From Pseudomonas sp. G2-4 (GTDB taxonomy: Bacteria > Pseudomonadota > Gammaproteobacteria > Pseudomonadales > Pseudomonadaceae): 64,000 bases of DNA. Under the pieces are notes generated by a model. That model was not told where the DNA came from, searched no databases, and saw nothing but the letters and a program-made list of their open reading frames with translations. The DNA lies in NCBI RefSeq assembly GCF_030064125.1, contig NZ_CP125957.1, forward strand, positions 4,092,001-4,156,000. Reading direction: 5' to 3'. Shown here piece by piece: positions 1-12,800 of this stretch; position 1 is the stretch's first letter; every line of letters begins with the position of its first letter. The position numbers were made by a program, and so were the translations under genes.

Positions 1-484
1 GCCGCACCGCTCGCGCATCTCCCAGCAGCGTGGCGAGGTCCTTGCTCAGGACCTTGAAGCTCCAGACCTTCTGGTTCAGGTCCAGGCCGACGAACCAGCG
101 AAACAGCAGGTTGTAATTGAGTTGTTCGTAGAGTTGCTGCTCGCTGGGCACCGAATAGAGCAGCTGCAGCAGCAGGATGTGCATGGCCGTTTGCGGTGCG
201 ATCAGCATGCCGGCATCAGCATTGAGACCCAGCAGCACGTCGCGGTGCTCGGCCAGCAGGTCGTCGATCTGTGGCCGTAATAGCACCAGGGAATGACCCT
301 GGGGGATGTAGCTGGACACTTCCTTGAGCGCGCCCTGCCAGTCATCCTGGGAAACGATCCAGACCCACGGCGCGCCATAGCGATACACCGAGACCGGCTG
401 CTTGCGCGCCGCCTCGACGATCTTCGACAACCGCTGGTCCAGCTCCTGCATGCCCACTTTCGAATAACGTTCCATAGTCCCCAT
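1..484 (-). CDS. phdA: PhdA-like protein: Phd/YefM-type domain joined to an IS5-type transposase N-terminal domain (partial)
   Basis: The reading frame starts at ATG 484 (GGGAG upstream; a second ATG lies at 475) and stays open to the window edge, giving at least 161 residues. Residues about 4-45 look like a Phd/YefM antitoxin fold: a short helix with MQELDQRLSKIVEAARKQPV, then VYRYGAPWVWIVSQDDW, which matches the family's strand-turn pattern. Residues about 85-155 contain YSVPSEQQLYEQLNYNLLFR followed by WFVGLDL, the hallmark of the N-terminal domain (DUF772) of IS5-family transposases. No DDE catalytic part is seen before the edge. From memory of PAO1, the gene beside pdtA (PA0691) is phdA, linked to phage-related lysis and DNA release in biofilms. 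The same position here supports that assignment. The partner transporter gene pdtB would be expected just beyond the edge. The domain fusion is read directly; the function is inferred. Confidence 0.7.
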   Translation of the reverse strand, partial: MGTMERYSKVGMQELDQRLSKIVEAARKQPVSVYRYGAPWVWIVSQDDWQGALKEVSSYIPQGHSLVLLRPQIDDLLAEHRDVLLGLNADAGMLIAPQTAMHILLLQLLYSVPSEQQLYEQLNYNLLFRWFVGLDLNQKVWSFKVLSKDLATLLGDARAVR

Positions 485-585
485 CGCCTCACTCCCGGCT
501 TCGCGCCCCGGCTCCAAGCGACCTGAAAGGTCCCCTCGAACACGTCACACAGGCATGACGGGAATGGCGATGTGCTACCGAACTT

Positions 586-603
586 TTGTCATGAAAGCTT
601 CAT
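586..603 (+). promoter_or_regulatory. Putative PhoB-box-like element upstream of phdA
   Basis: TTGTCAT-GAAA-GCTTCAT reads on the plus strand about 100 bp upstream of the phdA start. It resembles the PhoB direct repeat (CTGTCAT, 4-nt spacer, CTGTCAT); the second half is the weaker one. It matches the pdtA upstream element at 16 of 18 positions, and both are preceded by ACCGAAC two bases upstream. This suggests phdA, and probably pdtB beyond the edge, have their own phosphate-responsive promoter. Orientation is opposite to the gene, which lowers confidence. Confidence 0.45.
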
Positions 604-638
604 TTGAAAAGATCTATGAGAGGTTGGCCGCGGACTCC

Positions 639-768
639 GTGGCGAGGGAGCTTGCTCCCGCTGGGTAGCGCAGCAGCCCCAAAAAGGCTGATGGAGATCA
701 GCCTGACACACCGAGGTGACTGGCTTGGGGCCGCTACGCAGCCCAGCGGGAGCAAGCTCCCTCGCCAC
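639..768. repeat. BIME: inverted pair of Pseudomonas REP elements
   Basis: One REP copy (GTGGCGAGGGAGCTTGCTCC, from 639) faces its reverse complement (GGAGCAAGCTCCCTCGCCAC, ending at 768), with about 90 bp between them. The same palindrome recurs at 19300-19430 and 25497-25588. It lies just after the pdtA stop, between pdtA and phdA. Confidence 0.85.
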
Positions 769-810
769 GGGTGTAATGGGTGCCCGCAGACGCCCAGGCA
801 CAACAAACCC

Positions 811-836
811 TGTGGGAGCGAACTTGATCGCGATGG
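811..836. repeat. Degenerate REP element of a second family
   Basis: TGTGGGAGCGAACTTGATCG followed by CGATGG resembles the common P. fluorescens-group REP with consensus TGTGGGAGCGAGCTTGCTCG, carrying a few substitutions. It lies between the BIME and the pdtA stop codon. Confidence 0.6.
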
Positions 837-861
837 CAATGACTCGGTTTTACGCCAGGCA

Positions 862-3800
862 TCACAAGCTCAACCGCCCCCGCTCCTCCTCGGTCAACCG
901 CTGCCGCGCCTGCTCATCCAATGGCCCGGCGCCCAATACCTGCACCGGACTGGCGGGATCATAGGCGCGTGGCGTCTCACGGCTGGCGCCGTCGCGGGAT
1001 GGGGCCAGTTGCTCCGAGCCGAAACTCACCACTTGCACGGTAAACACCGACGCCTGGTTCTGCCGCGCCGCGTTCTGTTGCTGGCGGGCCACGTCTTCCG
1101 CCGCTTGTGTCGCCGAGGACGCCGCCGAACTGGCCGAGGTGATGGCCCCGGTGTTCACCGAGGCCGCCAGTGGCACACCGGAGGATTTGCCCTGAGTCTG
1201 GATATTGGCCGCGTTCACCACGGTCAACGCCGCGATGTTCACGTTACCCGACACCCGGATCCCCGCCTCGCCCGCATCGATGGTGCCCAGCGGCGCGATC
1301 AGATCAATGTCGCCAGGCGCCACTTCGGCAATCGGGTTGAGCGTGGCGATACCGGCGCCGGTGCTCGGCACCGACGGCGACAATGTCACGTTACCCCACG
1401 TGTCATACAAGCGCTTGGGCGGCGTGTACACCACGGTGGTCTTCGAACCGCGACCGGCGTTGATGTCGCCCTGAGCCGACCAACCGAGGATCGAGCCGCC
1501 GAAAGTGGTCATGATCCGGCTCTGCCCCAGCAGGATGCTGTTCTGCGCATACAACTGAATATCGCCCTCGCCCTGGGTAATGACCCCGGCGGTGGACGGC
1601 GGCGCATTGCCCTCGATGCCGAAGGTCTGCCCGCCGCCCGGCGTGAGCATCTGGATGCTGCCGCCGAAATCGGTGTGCACCCCCGCCCCGCCGAACATCG
1701 TGATGTCGCCCTTGTAGGTGATCGCATTACCCGCCACGTCTTTGGCTGGGAACAACAGCGCAATAGCCTCCCGGCTCCGCAAGTAACTGCCCTCGCGAAC
1801 GCCACCGGCTTCGTTGTACTCACGGCCACCGGCCTTGAGTTCAGCGAAGTACACATCGCGAGCAAACACCCGCTGCTGCTCGGCCGGCAGCGCCGCGAAG
1901 TAACTGCGGGCCTCTTCGGTGTCGCCGCTGAAGCCGAAGCGTTCCTTGAGCCAGTCCACCAATTCGACCTCATAGGTCTTGGCGACTTTACCGTCCTGGT
2001 TCGCCAGGGGCACACCGGCCAAAGCCTGGTTGGCCGGGTCCAGGTACGCCTTGACGAAGCGCTGGTAATCCGCGCCGTTGAGGCCAGCGCCGGCTTGCAG
2101 CACCAGGCTCGCGCCGGGGCGCGCATCCCCCGGTACCACGGCGCCGAGGCTGGTGATGCTGACCTTGTCGTCCATCAGGATATTGCGCCCGGCGGTGATC
2201 TCCAGCAGGCCGGGGCCGGCGACGTTGAAGTTGCTGTAGAGGATGTCGCGCCCGGCGGAGACGATGGAAATGTCGGTGGGGTTGTTGTGGATGAAGAGGT
2301 TGCCGGAGCTGGTGTAGTTTCCCGTGCCCCCCACGCCGGAGTCCTCATTCAGAGACCCGCCCAGCGGTATGCCGCTGCTGACAATGTCTCGCCCAGCCAT
2401 CATCCGCACAGGTCCGGCGCCTTCGTAGGCGATTCGCCCCGGCCATCTGCCTGTGGAGACTGATGCCATCGACCGTCCAGTAGTGACTGCCAGCAAGTCG
2501 CCTTCAAGCGCATAGAAGCGAGCAGGATCGTCATTGAGGGCCCACTCGCTGGAAGCGCTGCTGGTGTCAAAGGCAAACAGCGGCAATATGTTCAAACTAG
2601 GGCGAGCGGGGTTGCCATCGGCTGAGAGATTGCTGGTCTTTATGACGAAACCATCCATACCGACAAAGGCTGGCCGAAACGGTGTCGCCAGGGCCGCAGA
2701 CGATGCACCGGAACGACTGACCGACATATCGCCGCCGTAGATGGAATCGCCGGCCATGAATTGCAACTCACTGTTGATGCCGGGAGCGAGCAGTAGGGCT
2801 GGACGGTTGTTGCCGTTGTAGCCTGTGTCATACAGTTCCGAGGACTTGCCATAATAAAGGCTGCCACTGGCTGCCACAGCCCTCAGGATGGACGGATAGA
2901 CCACCGCCAGGTCCGTTGCGGTGCTGGATGTGAAAGGTGTCAGGTTGCCTCCCGACGTCCACAAGTCGACCGCAGTATTGGCTGTCCACAGCGTGAACCA
3001 GCTCAGGCCTGATCCGTTACTGTCACCGTCCTTGAAGCGTGAGGCGCTCATCATCGGTGCCCGGCCCGGGTCGGCGACGTCCATCACGACAAGGTCGCCC
3101 GAAGTCGTCAGGTCGAAGGTAGCGTCACCCGGCATTAGGGTCAGTCCACCAGTAGCAAACCCTCGTGTGGATTTGAAGGAGTCGTAGGCCCGCGTTTCTC
3201 CAGGGGACTGTGTTGAGACAGCATTGCCGTATCGAAGGTCGATTCGACCGATGGCGCCGCTGTCGATCTGCGCGTGGCCCCGCAGGTTGATGACCGCGCC
3301 GTTGAGATGCCCGTTCACGAACAGGCTCTCGGGATTCAAAGCACCACCCACACGCAGATTGAGATCGCCACCACCGGTCAATTGCAGGCTGCCATCAGCG
3401 CCCACACGTCCGGTGCTGCCCACCGCCAACAGCAGCCCCTGGCTACGAGAGTTGATGTTTGAGTTGAAGTCGCTACCGGCGAGTCGGTTCAACACGCCCG
3501 CGTCCCCCTTCACCTGTACATCCAGATCACCGCCGCCCAAGGTCCCGAACCCGGTGAAAGCGGCCATTTGATCAGCGCCACCGGACACCGTCGACGCGGT
3601 ATAACTACCGAAGTTGATCCACCAGGCGGTCGGCTGGCTGTTCGCTGAATCACCATTGCCCTGGCGCCAGAGCCAATTGCCCACATTGGCCGAGTCCTGG
3701 CCCGTGTCGGCGGGATTCGGTCGTCCGCTAGGGGTTGCTGCAGGCGCGGTCAGGTTACCGCTGAGGTCGCCGCCGACCTTGAGCAACAGGTTACCGCCCG

Positions 3801-6800
3801 CGTCCGGATACCAGGCGCGATAGAGACTTTCAGTGCCGCCGTCGACCAGCTTTTCGTTGCTGCCATCCTCGTCGTTGAGCACCTTGCCGTTGGCGCCCAG
3901 GGCCTTGGGCTGGTTGTAGGGATCGCCTGGGAACGTTGGTGCTGATGAGGTGCCAGCGGTATAGATGCCGAACAACGAATCCATGCGCAGGCTGCCGCCG
4001 CTCAATAATTCCAGGTCCCCGGTGCCGGTGCGGATGACGCTCGGACGGACACTGCCGACAACCGCTTCATACTCCACGTCTGCGGGGGCACAGACACTCG
4101 GCGCCGCGTCGCAGAGTGACTGAACCGAATCAAACTGGAAAAACTGCGCAGCCGCTTGGCTGATCAGCTCGCCGGCCTTGACCTCAAAGCCGGAACCTGC
4201 CAATTCCTCCTCCGCTGCCTTGGTCCATCTGTAAGAGGCTTGAAGCGCGCAAATACCGGCGAAATCCGCACAGAAGGCGTCAACCGAGTCGTAGCCAAAA
4301 TTGCTCACGATGTCCAGGTCAACGGTTTGGCCAAGCTCTACCGTGAACCCCGCGCCCGCCAGCTCATCGACCCCTTGCTGGGTCCACCGGTAGGTGCCCT
4401 TGGCAGGCACGGCTTTACCAAACATACCGTAATGGCTATCGGCAAGACGCAAGTCGCCTTGTACCGGGTCAGGCTGGACGACCCGGCTGTCCGCCGCCGC
4501 CGTATCCGCCCCAGCCACCAACCGCAGCGACCAGGACTGCGAGCCCTCGGCGAGCATCGGGGCGATAGCCCACATGCGGCCATCGCTGCCCGCAAGCTCC
4601 GGGCGCAACTGCACCGATTCGACGCCGTCCGGCAACTTCACATCGGTGCCAGAGGGGATCAGCGAACCGCGGTTCAAGACCAGGCTGCCTTCGAGCTTGA
4701 GGATATTGGTCTGCACATTGCCCGCGTCGGCCACGTTGGGCAGCGCCACGCCTTTGGGCCAGGTGAAGCCACGCAACGCTGTGGCATCGCTCAACACGCT
4801 GCCAGCGCCCAGCTGCGAGCCGGCTTCCAAAGTCTGAGCCCGGTTCAGCAAAGTGCCCGCAGCAAACAGCAGGTTGCCGGACGCATCGTGCACCGCAGCT
4901 GCCAACACCGTGCCGGCCGGCAGTTGCAACGGTTGGTCAAGGACTGCGGCCACTGGCAGTCGAGTACCCGCCGCCAGGGTCACGCCCTTGATCGGCAAGT
5001 CGTAGTTCAAGGTGGTTCCCGCCGGGAACGCCGTGCCGTCGGCCAGGGTCACCCCCGCACCGGGGACGACGATGTCGCCACCGGTGAAATCGATGCCGGG
5101 CAGCAGCACCCAGCCTTTGTCGTCTTGGGTGACGGGTGGCGGAGCGAATCCGTCGTTGATGCTGCCGTAGATGCTCAGGTCGCCGCCGGCGCGCAGGGTC
5201 AGCGCACCGACCTCGCCGGAGCCGTACACGGCGGTTTTACGAGTATGCGGATTTACACTGGCGTAGCGATAACCGGACAGGTCCAAGTCACCCTGCACCA
5301 CCAGGTCACCGTCGGCAGTGGCACTGACGATTTCCACGCCGGGGCGCAGGTGGAACGCATCAGCATAGCGAGCATTATTAAGGCCGGAGAGCTTGCGCCG
5401 CATCAAATCGCTGTTGTCCAGCGCCGCGTTGATGAAGGCGAGGCTGTCCTGATGCTTGCCATCCAGGTAGGCCTGGTCGATGACCTGATAAGGACGGCCA
5501 CTGGCCGCCGGATCACTGCCAAAGGCTGCGTCGTTGTATTGCCACATACCATTGACGGCGATGGACCGCGCGCCCTGGATATCCAGGTTCCCGCTGGCGT
5601 CGATGGCGATGTCACCGTGGGTGGCATCTGGCCCGACGCGCCGGGCATTGAGTTCCAGAGTGCCACGAGCGCGCCCATCATGCTGCCCCGCAGGCGCCGC
5701 AGTGCCATGGCGCAGATCGATGCGGGCACCGTCGGCCAATGTCAGCACGCCGCCCCGGGAGGTCAGGTCGACCATGGCGCGGTTCGGTGAGTCGATGATC
5801 TTGCCGTAGCTGTCCACCCGCAGGCGATTGCCGTGGGCGTCGAGTACCGCGCTGCTGCCCAGGGTCAGGGAGCGCCCGGCGGCGAGCCGGATGCTGCCAA
5901 CCCGCTCGCCGCTGGCGTCGACCTTGCCGTTGACCAGCAGGCTGCCATTGTCCAAGGACACACTGATGGACGAGGCCTTGAGCTCATTGCCAATGACCAA
6001 ATCGCCCTGTTTGAGCTGGAAACCACGGGAACCGAACACCTGCCCTTCGTTCAACCTTTGGTTCAAGGCCGCGAACTGCTCGCTGAGGTTACCGTTGCCG
6101 CCCAGGCGCTGGGCCTGGATCTCCACGCCGCCGGCCAGATATGGCATGGCAGTGCCCCCGGCGTCATATTCGCCCGTGCTGCTGCCGAGGATACGCCCCT
6201 GCAAATCGACCACCCCGGCCGCGCCGTCCAGCGCCACCGCACTGAGCCGACCGGCCTGGTTGTGGCGGGCCGAAAGGTCGATGCTGGAACCAGCAGCCTG
6301 GCGGATGTTGCCGCTCTGGCTTTGCAGAATCACCTCGCCACCGGCGCTGTAGCGTGTCACATCGTTGAAGGTGACGGTGCGGCCCGCCACGTCGATCAGT
6401 GCCCCATCGGCCAGGGTCAGGTCATCCGTTGCGCTCAGGGTCAGCTTGCCGCTGGGCAGGATCACCGCGCTAGCAACGTTTAGGCTCGCGCCTTTGATGG
6501 ACAACTCGCCCCCAAGCCCGGAGACATTGCCCGGCTTAGCGCTTGTGCCCGCTACGTTGACCGCGCCGCCTGCGGTGATGCGGTTGACCGAGCCGGCTTC
6601 ACCGGTCAGCAACGGGGTGAGGATATTCAGGTTGCCGCCGCTGTAGGCGTAGCCCGTTTTCGCGTCATAGGCCTCCTGGCGTTGATACACCGCCAGGCTG
6701 CCTTTGTGGTTGGCGGTCAGGCGTTCGCTGGCACTAAGGTTGACGTTGGCGAAGCCCAGCGCAAGACGGCCCAGGGTAGTGATCGAGCTCGGTTGGGCGA

Positions 6801-9800
6801 AATCGCCATAGCCGAACTCGATACGCTGGGCCTGGATGTCCAGGCGACCGGCCCCGGTGCCAGCACCGCCGGCAATCACCGAACCCGGCGCGCCAACAGC
6901 GCCGTTCCAAATCAGGTTGGCGGTGCGAATGGTCGCCACGTCACTGGCGCTGCCTGCGCCATAAATGGCCGGGGTGCTGAGCATCAGGTTATTCAGGCGC
7001 GACTTGCCGGTGGCCGGGTCATAGGTGTCGAGGCTGACGGTGCCGTAGAAATTCAGTGCTTCACGGGCCGACAGCTCGAGGGTTTCCAGGGCCGGGGCGC
7101 CGTATTCAGTATCGCCACGCAACAGGCGATCAAGAACGGTCTGGCTCAGGGTCAGACCCGCTGGCAAGACTTGGCGCGTCGCGGCATCGCTCAGAGCCTG
7201 AGCTGTGCCAACGTTGATGTTGCTCAGGGCCAGGGTCAGGTGACGGGTGCCGTAGCGCACCTGGTCGCCCAATGCCACACTGCCGCCCGAAGCGGCGACG
7301 ATACTGCCCTCGGAATGAATCCGTGTAACGCCACTGCAAGCCATCAGGCTGCAACCGCCGATGTCGATGGAACCGATGGACCCCGATTCGGGCGCCAGCA
7401 CGTTGAGCAAACCGTTGGAGGCGGCCAGCATACTGTAGTTGTTTGATTTCCCAGTGAGGTTATAAATGAAACCATCACGAGCGTCGTAGGCGGCCTTGCC
7501 CCGTCCGACGGTGTTGATCACGGCGCCTTGTTCCACCAACACTTCCCCGCCGCTGGACAACAGGAAAACTTCGGGAGCTGCCAAGGTCGCGCCTTCACGC
7601 AAGATCACGCTGCTCGACACCCTTTGCGGAGTGATGTAGTTGCCGCCTTGTCCATAGATTACCGAAAACTGGCCGCCGATCACTTGGCGCGAGGCATTCA
7701 ATGCATTCAGGCTCTCGGCATTGAGGGTCACACCTTCGAAGCCAGCCGTCGCCCCACGCCCATCAGCAACCACCTCAAGCGCGCTCCCGACGCTCCCGAC
7801 CACCGCGACAGTACCGCCGTAGCCACCGGTCTGAGGCGAAAATTTGCCGATGCCCTTGAAGGAGAACGCCTGCTCCCCCGCTCCAGGGGCCAGGTTCAGC
7901 TTCAAGGTCTTGGCGTCCACTGGCAACATTGCCCGAGGCACGCCCAGGCGAGCAGCATCGGCCAGGGCAAACTGGGCATAGCTGGTTTCGTTGTATTGCG
8001 AGTAGCGACGCAGCACATCGCCCGACGTCAGGATGACCTGACTGGACAGACTGTTGCGCTGCCCGGTATTGGCCACCGACAGCACGCCGGCAGTGGTCCA
8101 GGAACCGTTGCGCATCTGTTGCGCGCCCGTTGTGACACCTTGCCCCGCCAAGCCATTGACCTCGACTCGGAACGCCCCCGGCAACAAGGCGTAGGTGGAC
8201 GGCATCAAGGTATAGGTACCCGCCGCCAACCCCGGAACACCGGCACCGATGGTGATCTGCTGGCCCACCCGCGGATCCACCGCGCCGCCTTCGGGCGCGA
8301 CCGGCGCGTAGGCACTCTGGTTACCCGGTACGATAGCGTACACCGGGTTGCTGGAAAGACCCGGTAAGGTGAAGCCGCCATTGGCGCCGATTTGCACCAG
8401 TGGGTTGAAACGCGCGTCAGTAGAGCCTCCACGGCCTGAGATGAAACCGGCACCCAGCAGTTCACCGCCTCCAGAAAGATCGAGTACCGAATTTTCCTGG
8501 GCCGCCACCGACTGACCACCGAGGATAACGCCGATGTTCAGGTCGCCGTTGTTGGAGGGCACCGCGCCTTGCCCTAGCAACACAACTTTCTTGCCGGCGT
8601 ACTGATAACTTTGGCCGTCGACGGTGCCGCCATAAGGCAGTACCAATCCCAGACCACTGACCGACGTCAGGCTGCCTGGCAACAGATTGACTCGATCGGT
8701 GACAGCTTCCCCTGAACCACCATTGGTACCGATTTCAAGCAACCCCAAAGGCGCGCGGACGACACCACCTTGTTCGATTTTCGCGCTGCCCAATTGCAGG
8801 CGGCCGAATGCCGAATAGGGCACCTGAGGCGTAACCTCAGTGGTACGCCGGATGACCAGGCTGCGCGCCGGATCGTAGAGCGGGGTACCGGCAGCATCTT
8901 GCCCCCAGCCATAGCCCGCCAATATCCGTGCCCCTACTCCAGTCGCCGGGTACAGCTGCGCCGCTTGCAATAACATGTCCGAAGGGGTCAGCAGTTGGGT
9001 GGTAAAGCCCGTAGGCAGTCCGTCACTGGAGAACCCAGCCAGGAATCGCAAATCCCCCCGACTGTTTAGCTGAACCTGGTCGAAACCGGCGCGTTCCAGT
9101 CCGACCGTACTGCCGTCGGCCTGCCTCACCGTGCCTTTGCTGCTGAACATCACACTGCCCTGCACATCCAGCAGATCCGCGTTGACAGAAAACACCGCCT
9201 TGTTCGCCAACGACGATATACCGCCATTGATCAAAGGTCGGGTGTAGCCCTCCATATTCGGAAGACTGGCCGCAGGGCCCGATAGCAGCACATGGGAGGC
9301 ATTGAGTTGGAGCCGGGTATCAGCTGGTGCGGTTGCGCTCATTCCGAAGCTGCGGGCATACAAACTCAGGCTTTGGCCGAGAGACAGTGACACGTCGCCA
9401 TCGACGCTCAACAGGCCATTGCTCAACAAGGCAAGGCTGTCGAAGCCGCCCGACTGGACCTGGTCCACGCCCAACCGGCCGTGACCGTAGACAAGGGAAT
9501 CCGCCGAGGTCTCGGCTGTGTCGCCCAGCAGGGTCGCCTGGGCGTTTTCCCCCAGCACCAGCTCACGCACCTGCAAGACCCGGTCACTGACCGAATCGTT
9601 GCGGTAGTACGGCGTTTCCAGGGCCACCGACAAACTGCCGCCTGCCGCCCCTGTGCCACCCGAACGAGCGCTGAACTCGCCGTCCAGGTACAAACCATTG
9701 GCCGACGCCAGGGAAATACTGCCGCCATTGCTCGCCACCGACGTGCGTCCCTGGCCGGGAATATCCAGCACGGCCTGGCTGCCATCCGCTTGCAAACGCG

Positions 9801-12800
9801 CACCGTCGCGCACCACCACGAACAATTCGGACGCTGAAGCCGATCCTTTCGCGGCATCGATCTGACCGCCGATAACAATCTGCCCACCGTCGCGTACCAG
9901 GCCGTAGGTCAGGCCGCGCATATCCCGGGCGGTCACGGCCCGACTGGAGACATCGATCAGGGCGTGCTCGCCGAGCCAGATGGAACGACCGTGGCCCTGA
10001 GCATTGACTGCTTCGCCGCCTGCTCCAGTGACACTCAACCCGCTGAGGCTGACCCGCCCACCCCAGGCGTTGAGTGTGCCGTTGGCGGTCAATTGACCAA
10101 TGCTGCGTATATCAATGCCTTGGCCCGGATCAACACTGATCACGCTGCCCTTACCCAGGTTCAATACCGTGCTCGCCATGTCGGCGGCGCTGGAGTTCGC
10201 GGTACCGGCAGTGAGGCTCAGGCTCGCGCCGCGACGCTGGGTCAGGACGCCTTTGATCGCATCTTCCTGATAAAGCTCCGGCGTCCAGCGCTGCAAAGCA
10301 TCCGCCGGTTCTGCGCCACTGCCGGTGCTCAACGCCTGCTCGCCGAAACGGTACACCGGCATCGTCACATCGACCTTAGTACCTTCGGCCACCGTCAGGC
10401 CTTCGTTGCCGGTGATGTCATAAGCTGAGAAGCCCTTGTCGAAGAAATCGCCGCCCAGTTGCAAGGTACTCGGTTCAAGCGGCGAGCCACTGTTGCCGAT
10501 CAGCACTTTGTTGGCCGCTAGCTTCAAGGTCCCGCCGCCATTCACACCGGTGCCGCGCAGTTCACCCTTTAGGGTCAAGGCGCCGTTACCGGACGACGCG
10601 CCGGTACTGGCGGTCAGGGTCAGGTCACCACCCTTGCCACCGCGGGTCTTGCCATCAGCCATAACCGCAGCACCGGAGCTGACGTCGATCAGGCTGCCCT
10701 GACGCACATCGATACCGCCGCTGCTGCGCACGGACACGACGCCGCCATTGATGAATGGCAAGCCCTGACGGTCGCCGCCGTCAAGCAGCAGGTTGCTCCA
10801 CCGGCCAGCGGTGTTCAACGTCACGCCCTCGCCCAACGTGACCACAGCACGCTGACCTGTGGCGGGCGAAAGCACGACATCTCCCATCTGGAAATTATCG
10901 GTTCTGACCTGTTTAAGCACGTTACCCAAGGCAATGCGGCCACTGCGGGCCGTCAGGTCGGCGTTCACTTCGACCTGCGGCGCATAAAGCGTGATGTCGC
11001 CGCCATCGGCTACCTTGAGCGCGCCATCGACCTTGATGCCCTCAAGCGCCGCCACCTTGACCGCGCCGAGTTGGAAACCGTTGAGCAGATCGTTATCTAA
11101 AAACAGTTTGCCTTGCCGATCAGTGCCGACCACCGAGGTCAGGTCCAGGCTCGCAGCAATCTTGTCGGCCACCTTGCCGACGGTGACCTGATCGAGCGTG
11201 GGGTTCAGGCCGCTGTTGATCACGCCGCTGGTCTTGTCATAGATCGGCGTGTAGCTGCCCACCCACAACTGCGCCCTTCGGGCCACGGCGTTTTGCGATT
11301 GCTGGTAACCGTCGAGGTTGAGGTTCGGTGCCTGGGTCTGGCGTTCGCCCTGGTAGACCTCGCCGACTATCTGGCCTTCCAGCACCGCGTTGCGGGTCGA
11401 CACCACCAGCTTGCCGGCATCGCGGCCGACGGTGTAGCCGGCTTCGAAGCGCTCACGCGGGGCGATCAGCGGGTTGTAGAAGTATTCGGTCTGACCCCAG
11501 CGCTGGCTGTGATCTTCGTAGCCCTTGTAGATGCCGGTGTAGAGGATGTCCCCCGGCGCCTTGGACAAGTCATACAAACGCCCATTGGGGCCCTTGAGCC
11601 AGGACTGACGCAGATAACCACTCTGCACATCCAGAGTACCGCCGGACAGATTCAGTTGCGCCGCCTGCTGGGTCACCACGTCGTTGCCGGTGAACGTCAG
11701 GGTGCCGCCTTGAGCAGCCCATTCACCGGCGCTGTGGCCTCGAGTGCCCAAATAACCGCCGACTTCCAACAGCCCACCCGCCGTGTACCAACGGTCGGTG
11801 GCGTAACCGTTGGTGCCCGCCGGCACGTAGATCAAATCACGCACGTCCACCCACACATCGTTGTTGGTCAGCTTGCCGCCCTCGCGGTTGACCGGCGCAT
11901 CACGCTGCTCGTTGCCCTGCACGTTGACCTTTATGGAATTGGACTCCATTGCCACCTTGACGCCGATGGCGCCGGAGACATCGATCACCGCGCCATCGCG
12001 CACCAGGCTGCGACCGGCGGCGCTGACCGCGACCTGGCCGCCGGTGGCCAGGGTGATGGAGCCGTTCTGGAAGTCGACGCTACCGCCACTGACGATCTCG
12101 ACCCGCGACTGATCGCTGCGGTCAACCACGCTGCTGAGGTTGTTGAACTGACCCGTGATCAGGTTGTTCGGCGTGCCGTCCAGGCCAGCCGGTCCGGCGT
12201 TGCGCTGGCTGTCCAGGGCACTGCCGCCTGCGGCGTCGAGCAGCACCGCCGTGGCGCTGCCCTGCCCCAGGGTCACACTGCCGGTGCTGTCGTTGAAGGC
12301 GTTGAGCAAGTGCACGGTGCCGCGGGTGTCCACTGAACTCGTAGCGATGGCCACGCCCTTCTGCTCAACCCGGTGTCCGGTGAGGGTAATGTCGCCGGTG
12401 CTGGCCTGGATCAGGCCACTGTTGATCACCGTGCCGGCGCTGCTGCCGGGCTTGAGGGACGTCGCCACCTCGTTGCCACGGGTAGTGGAGCGCAGGTTGC
12501 CGCTGGTGCCCTGGCCCCGGCGGATATAAAAACTGTCGCCCGCCGCCAGGGTGGTCTGGCCCTTAGCGGTGATGATAGAGCCGGCGTTCTCCACTTCGCT
12601 ACCCAGCAACAAGGCATAACCACCACCGGCCGTAGAGGTAGCGGCGCGGTGGGTTTCGATCAGTGCGCCCTGCTGCACTTCGACCTTGCCTGCCGCGTCA
12701 GTGAAGGTCGGTTGGGTGCCGGTGGCATCGACATACAAGCCGCGCTTGCTGAATTGCTCATCGCTGATGTTGGCCGCCACCGCCGCCAGGTTGCGTACGT

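Noticed and set aside
604..2463. Long plus-strand open frames across pdtA (also 4156-5790, 5833-6483, 6682-7446, 11113-12336 and 12373-13398)
   Set aside because: They are antisense to a single 4,210-codon gene with a clear TPS domain; their proteins are Arg/His/Gln-rich with no family resemblance. High GC makes such shadow frames common.
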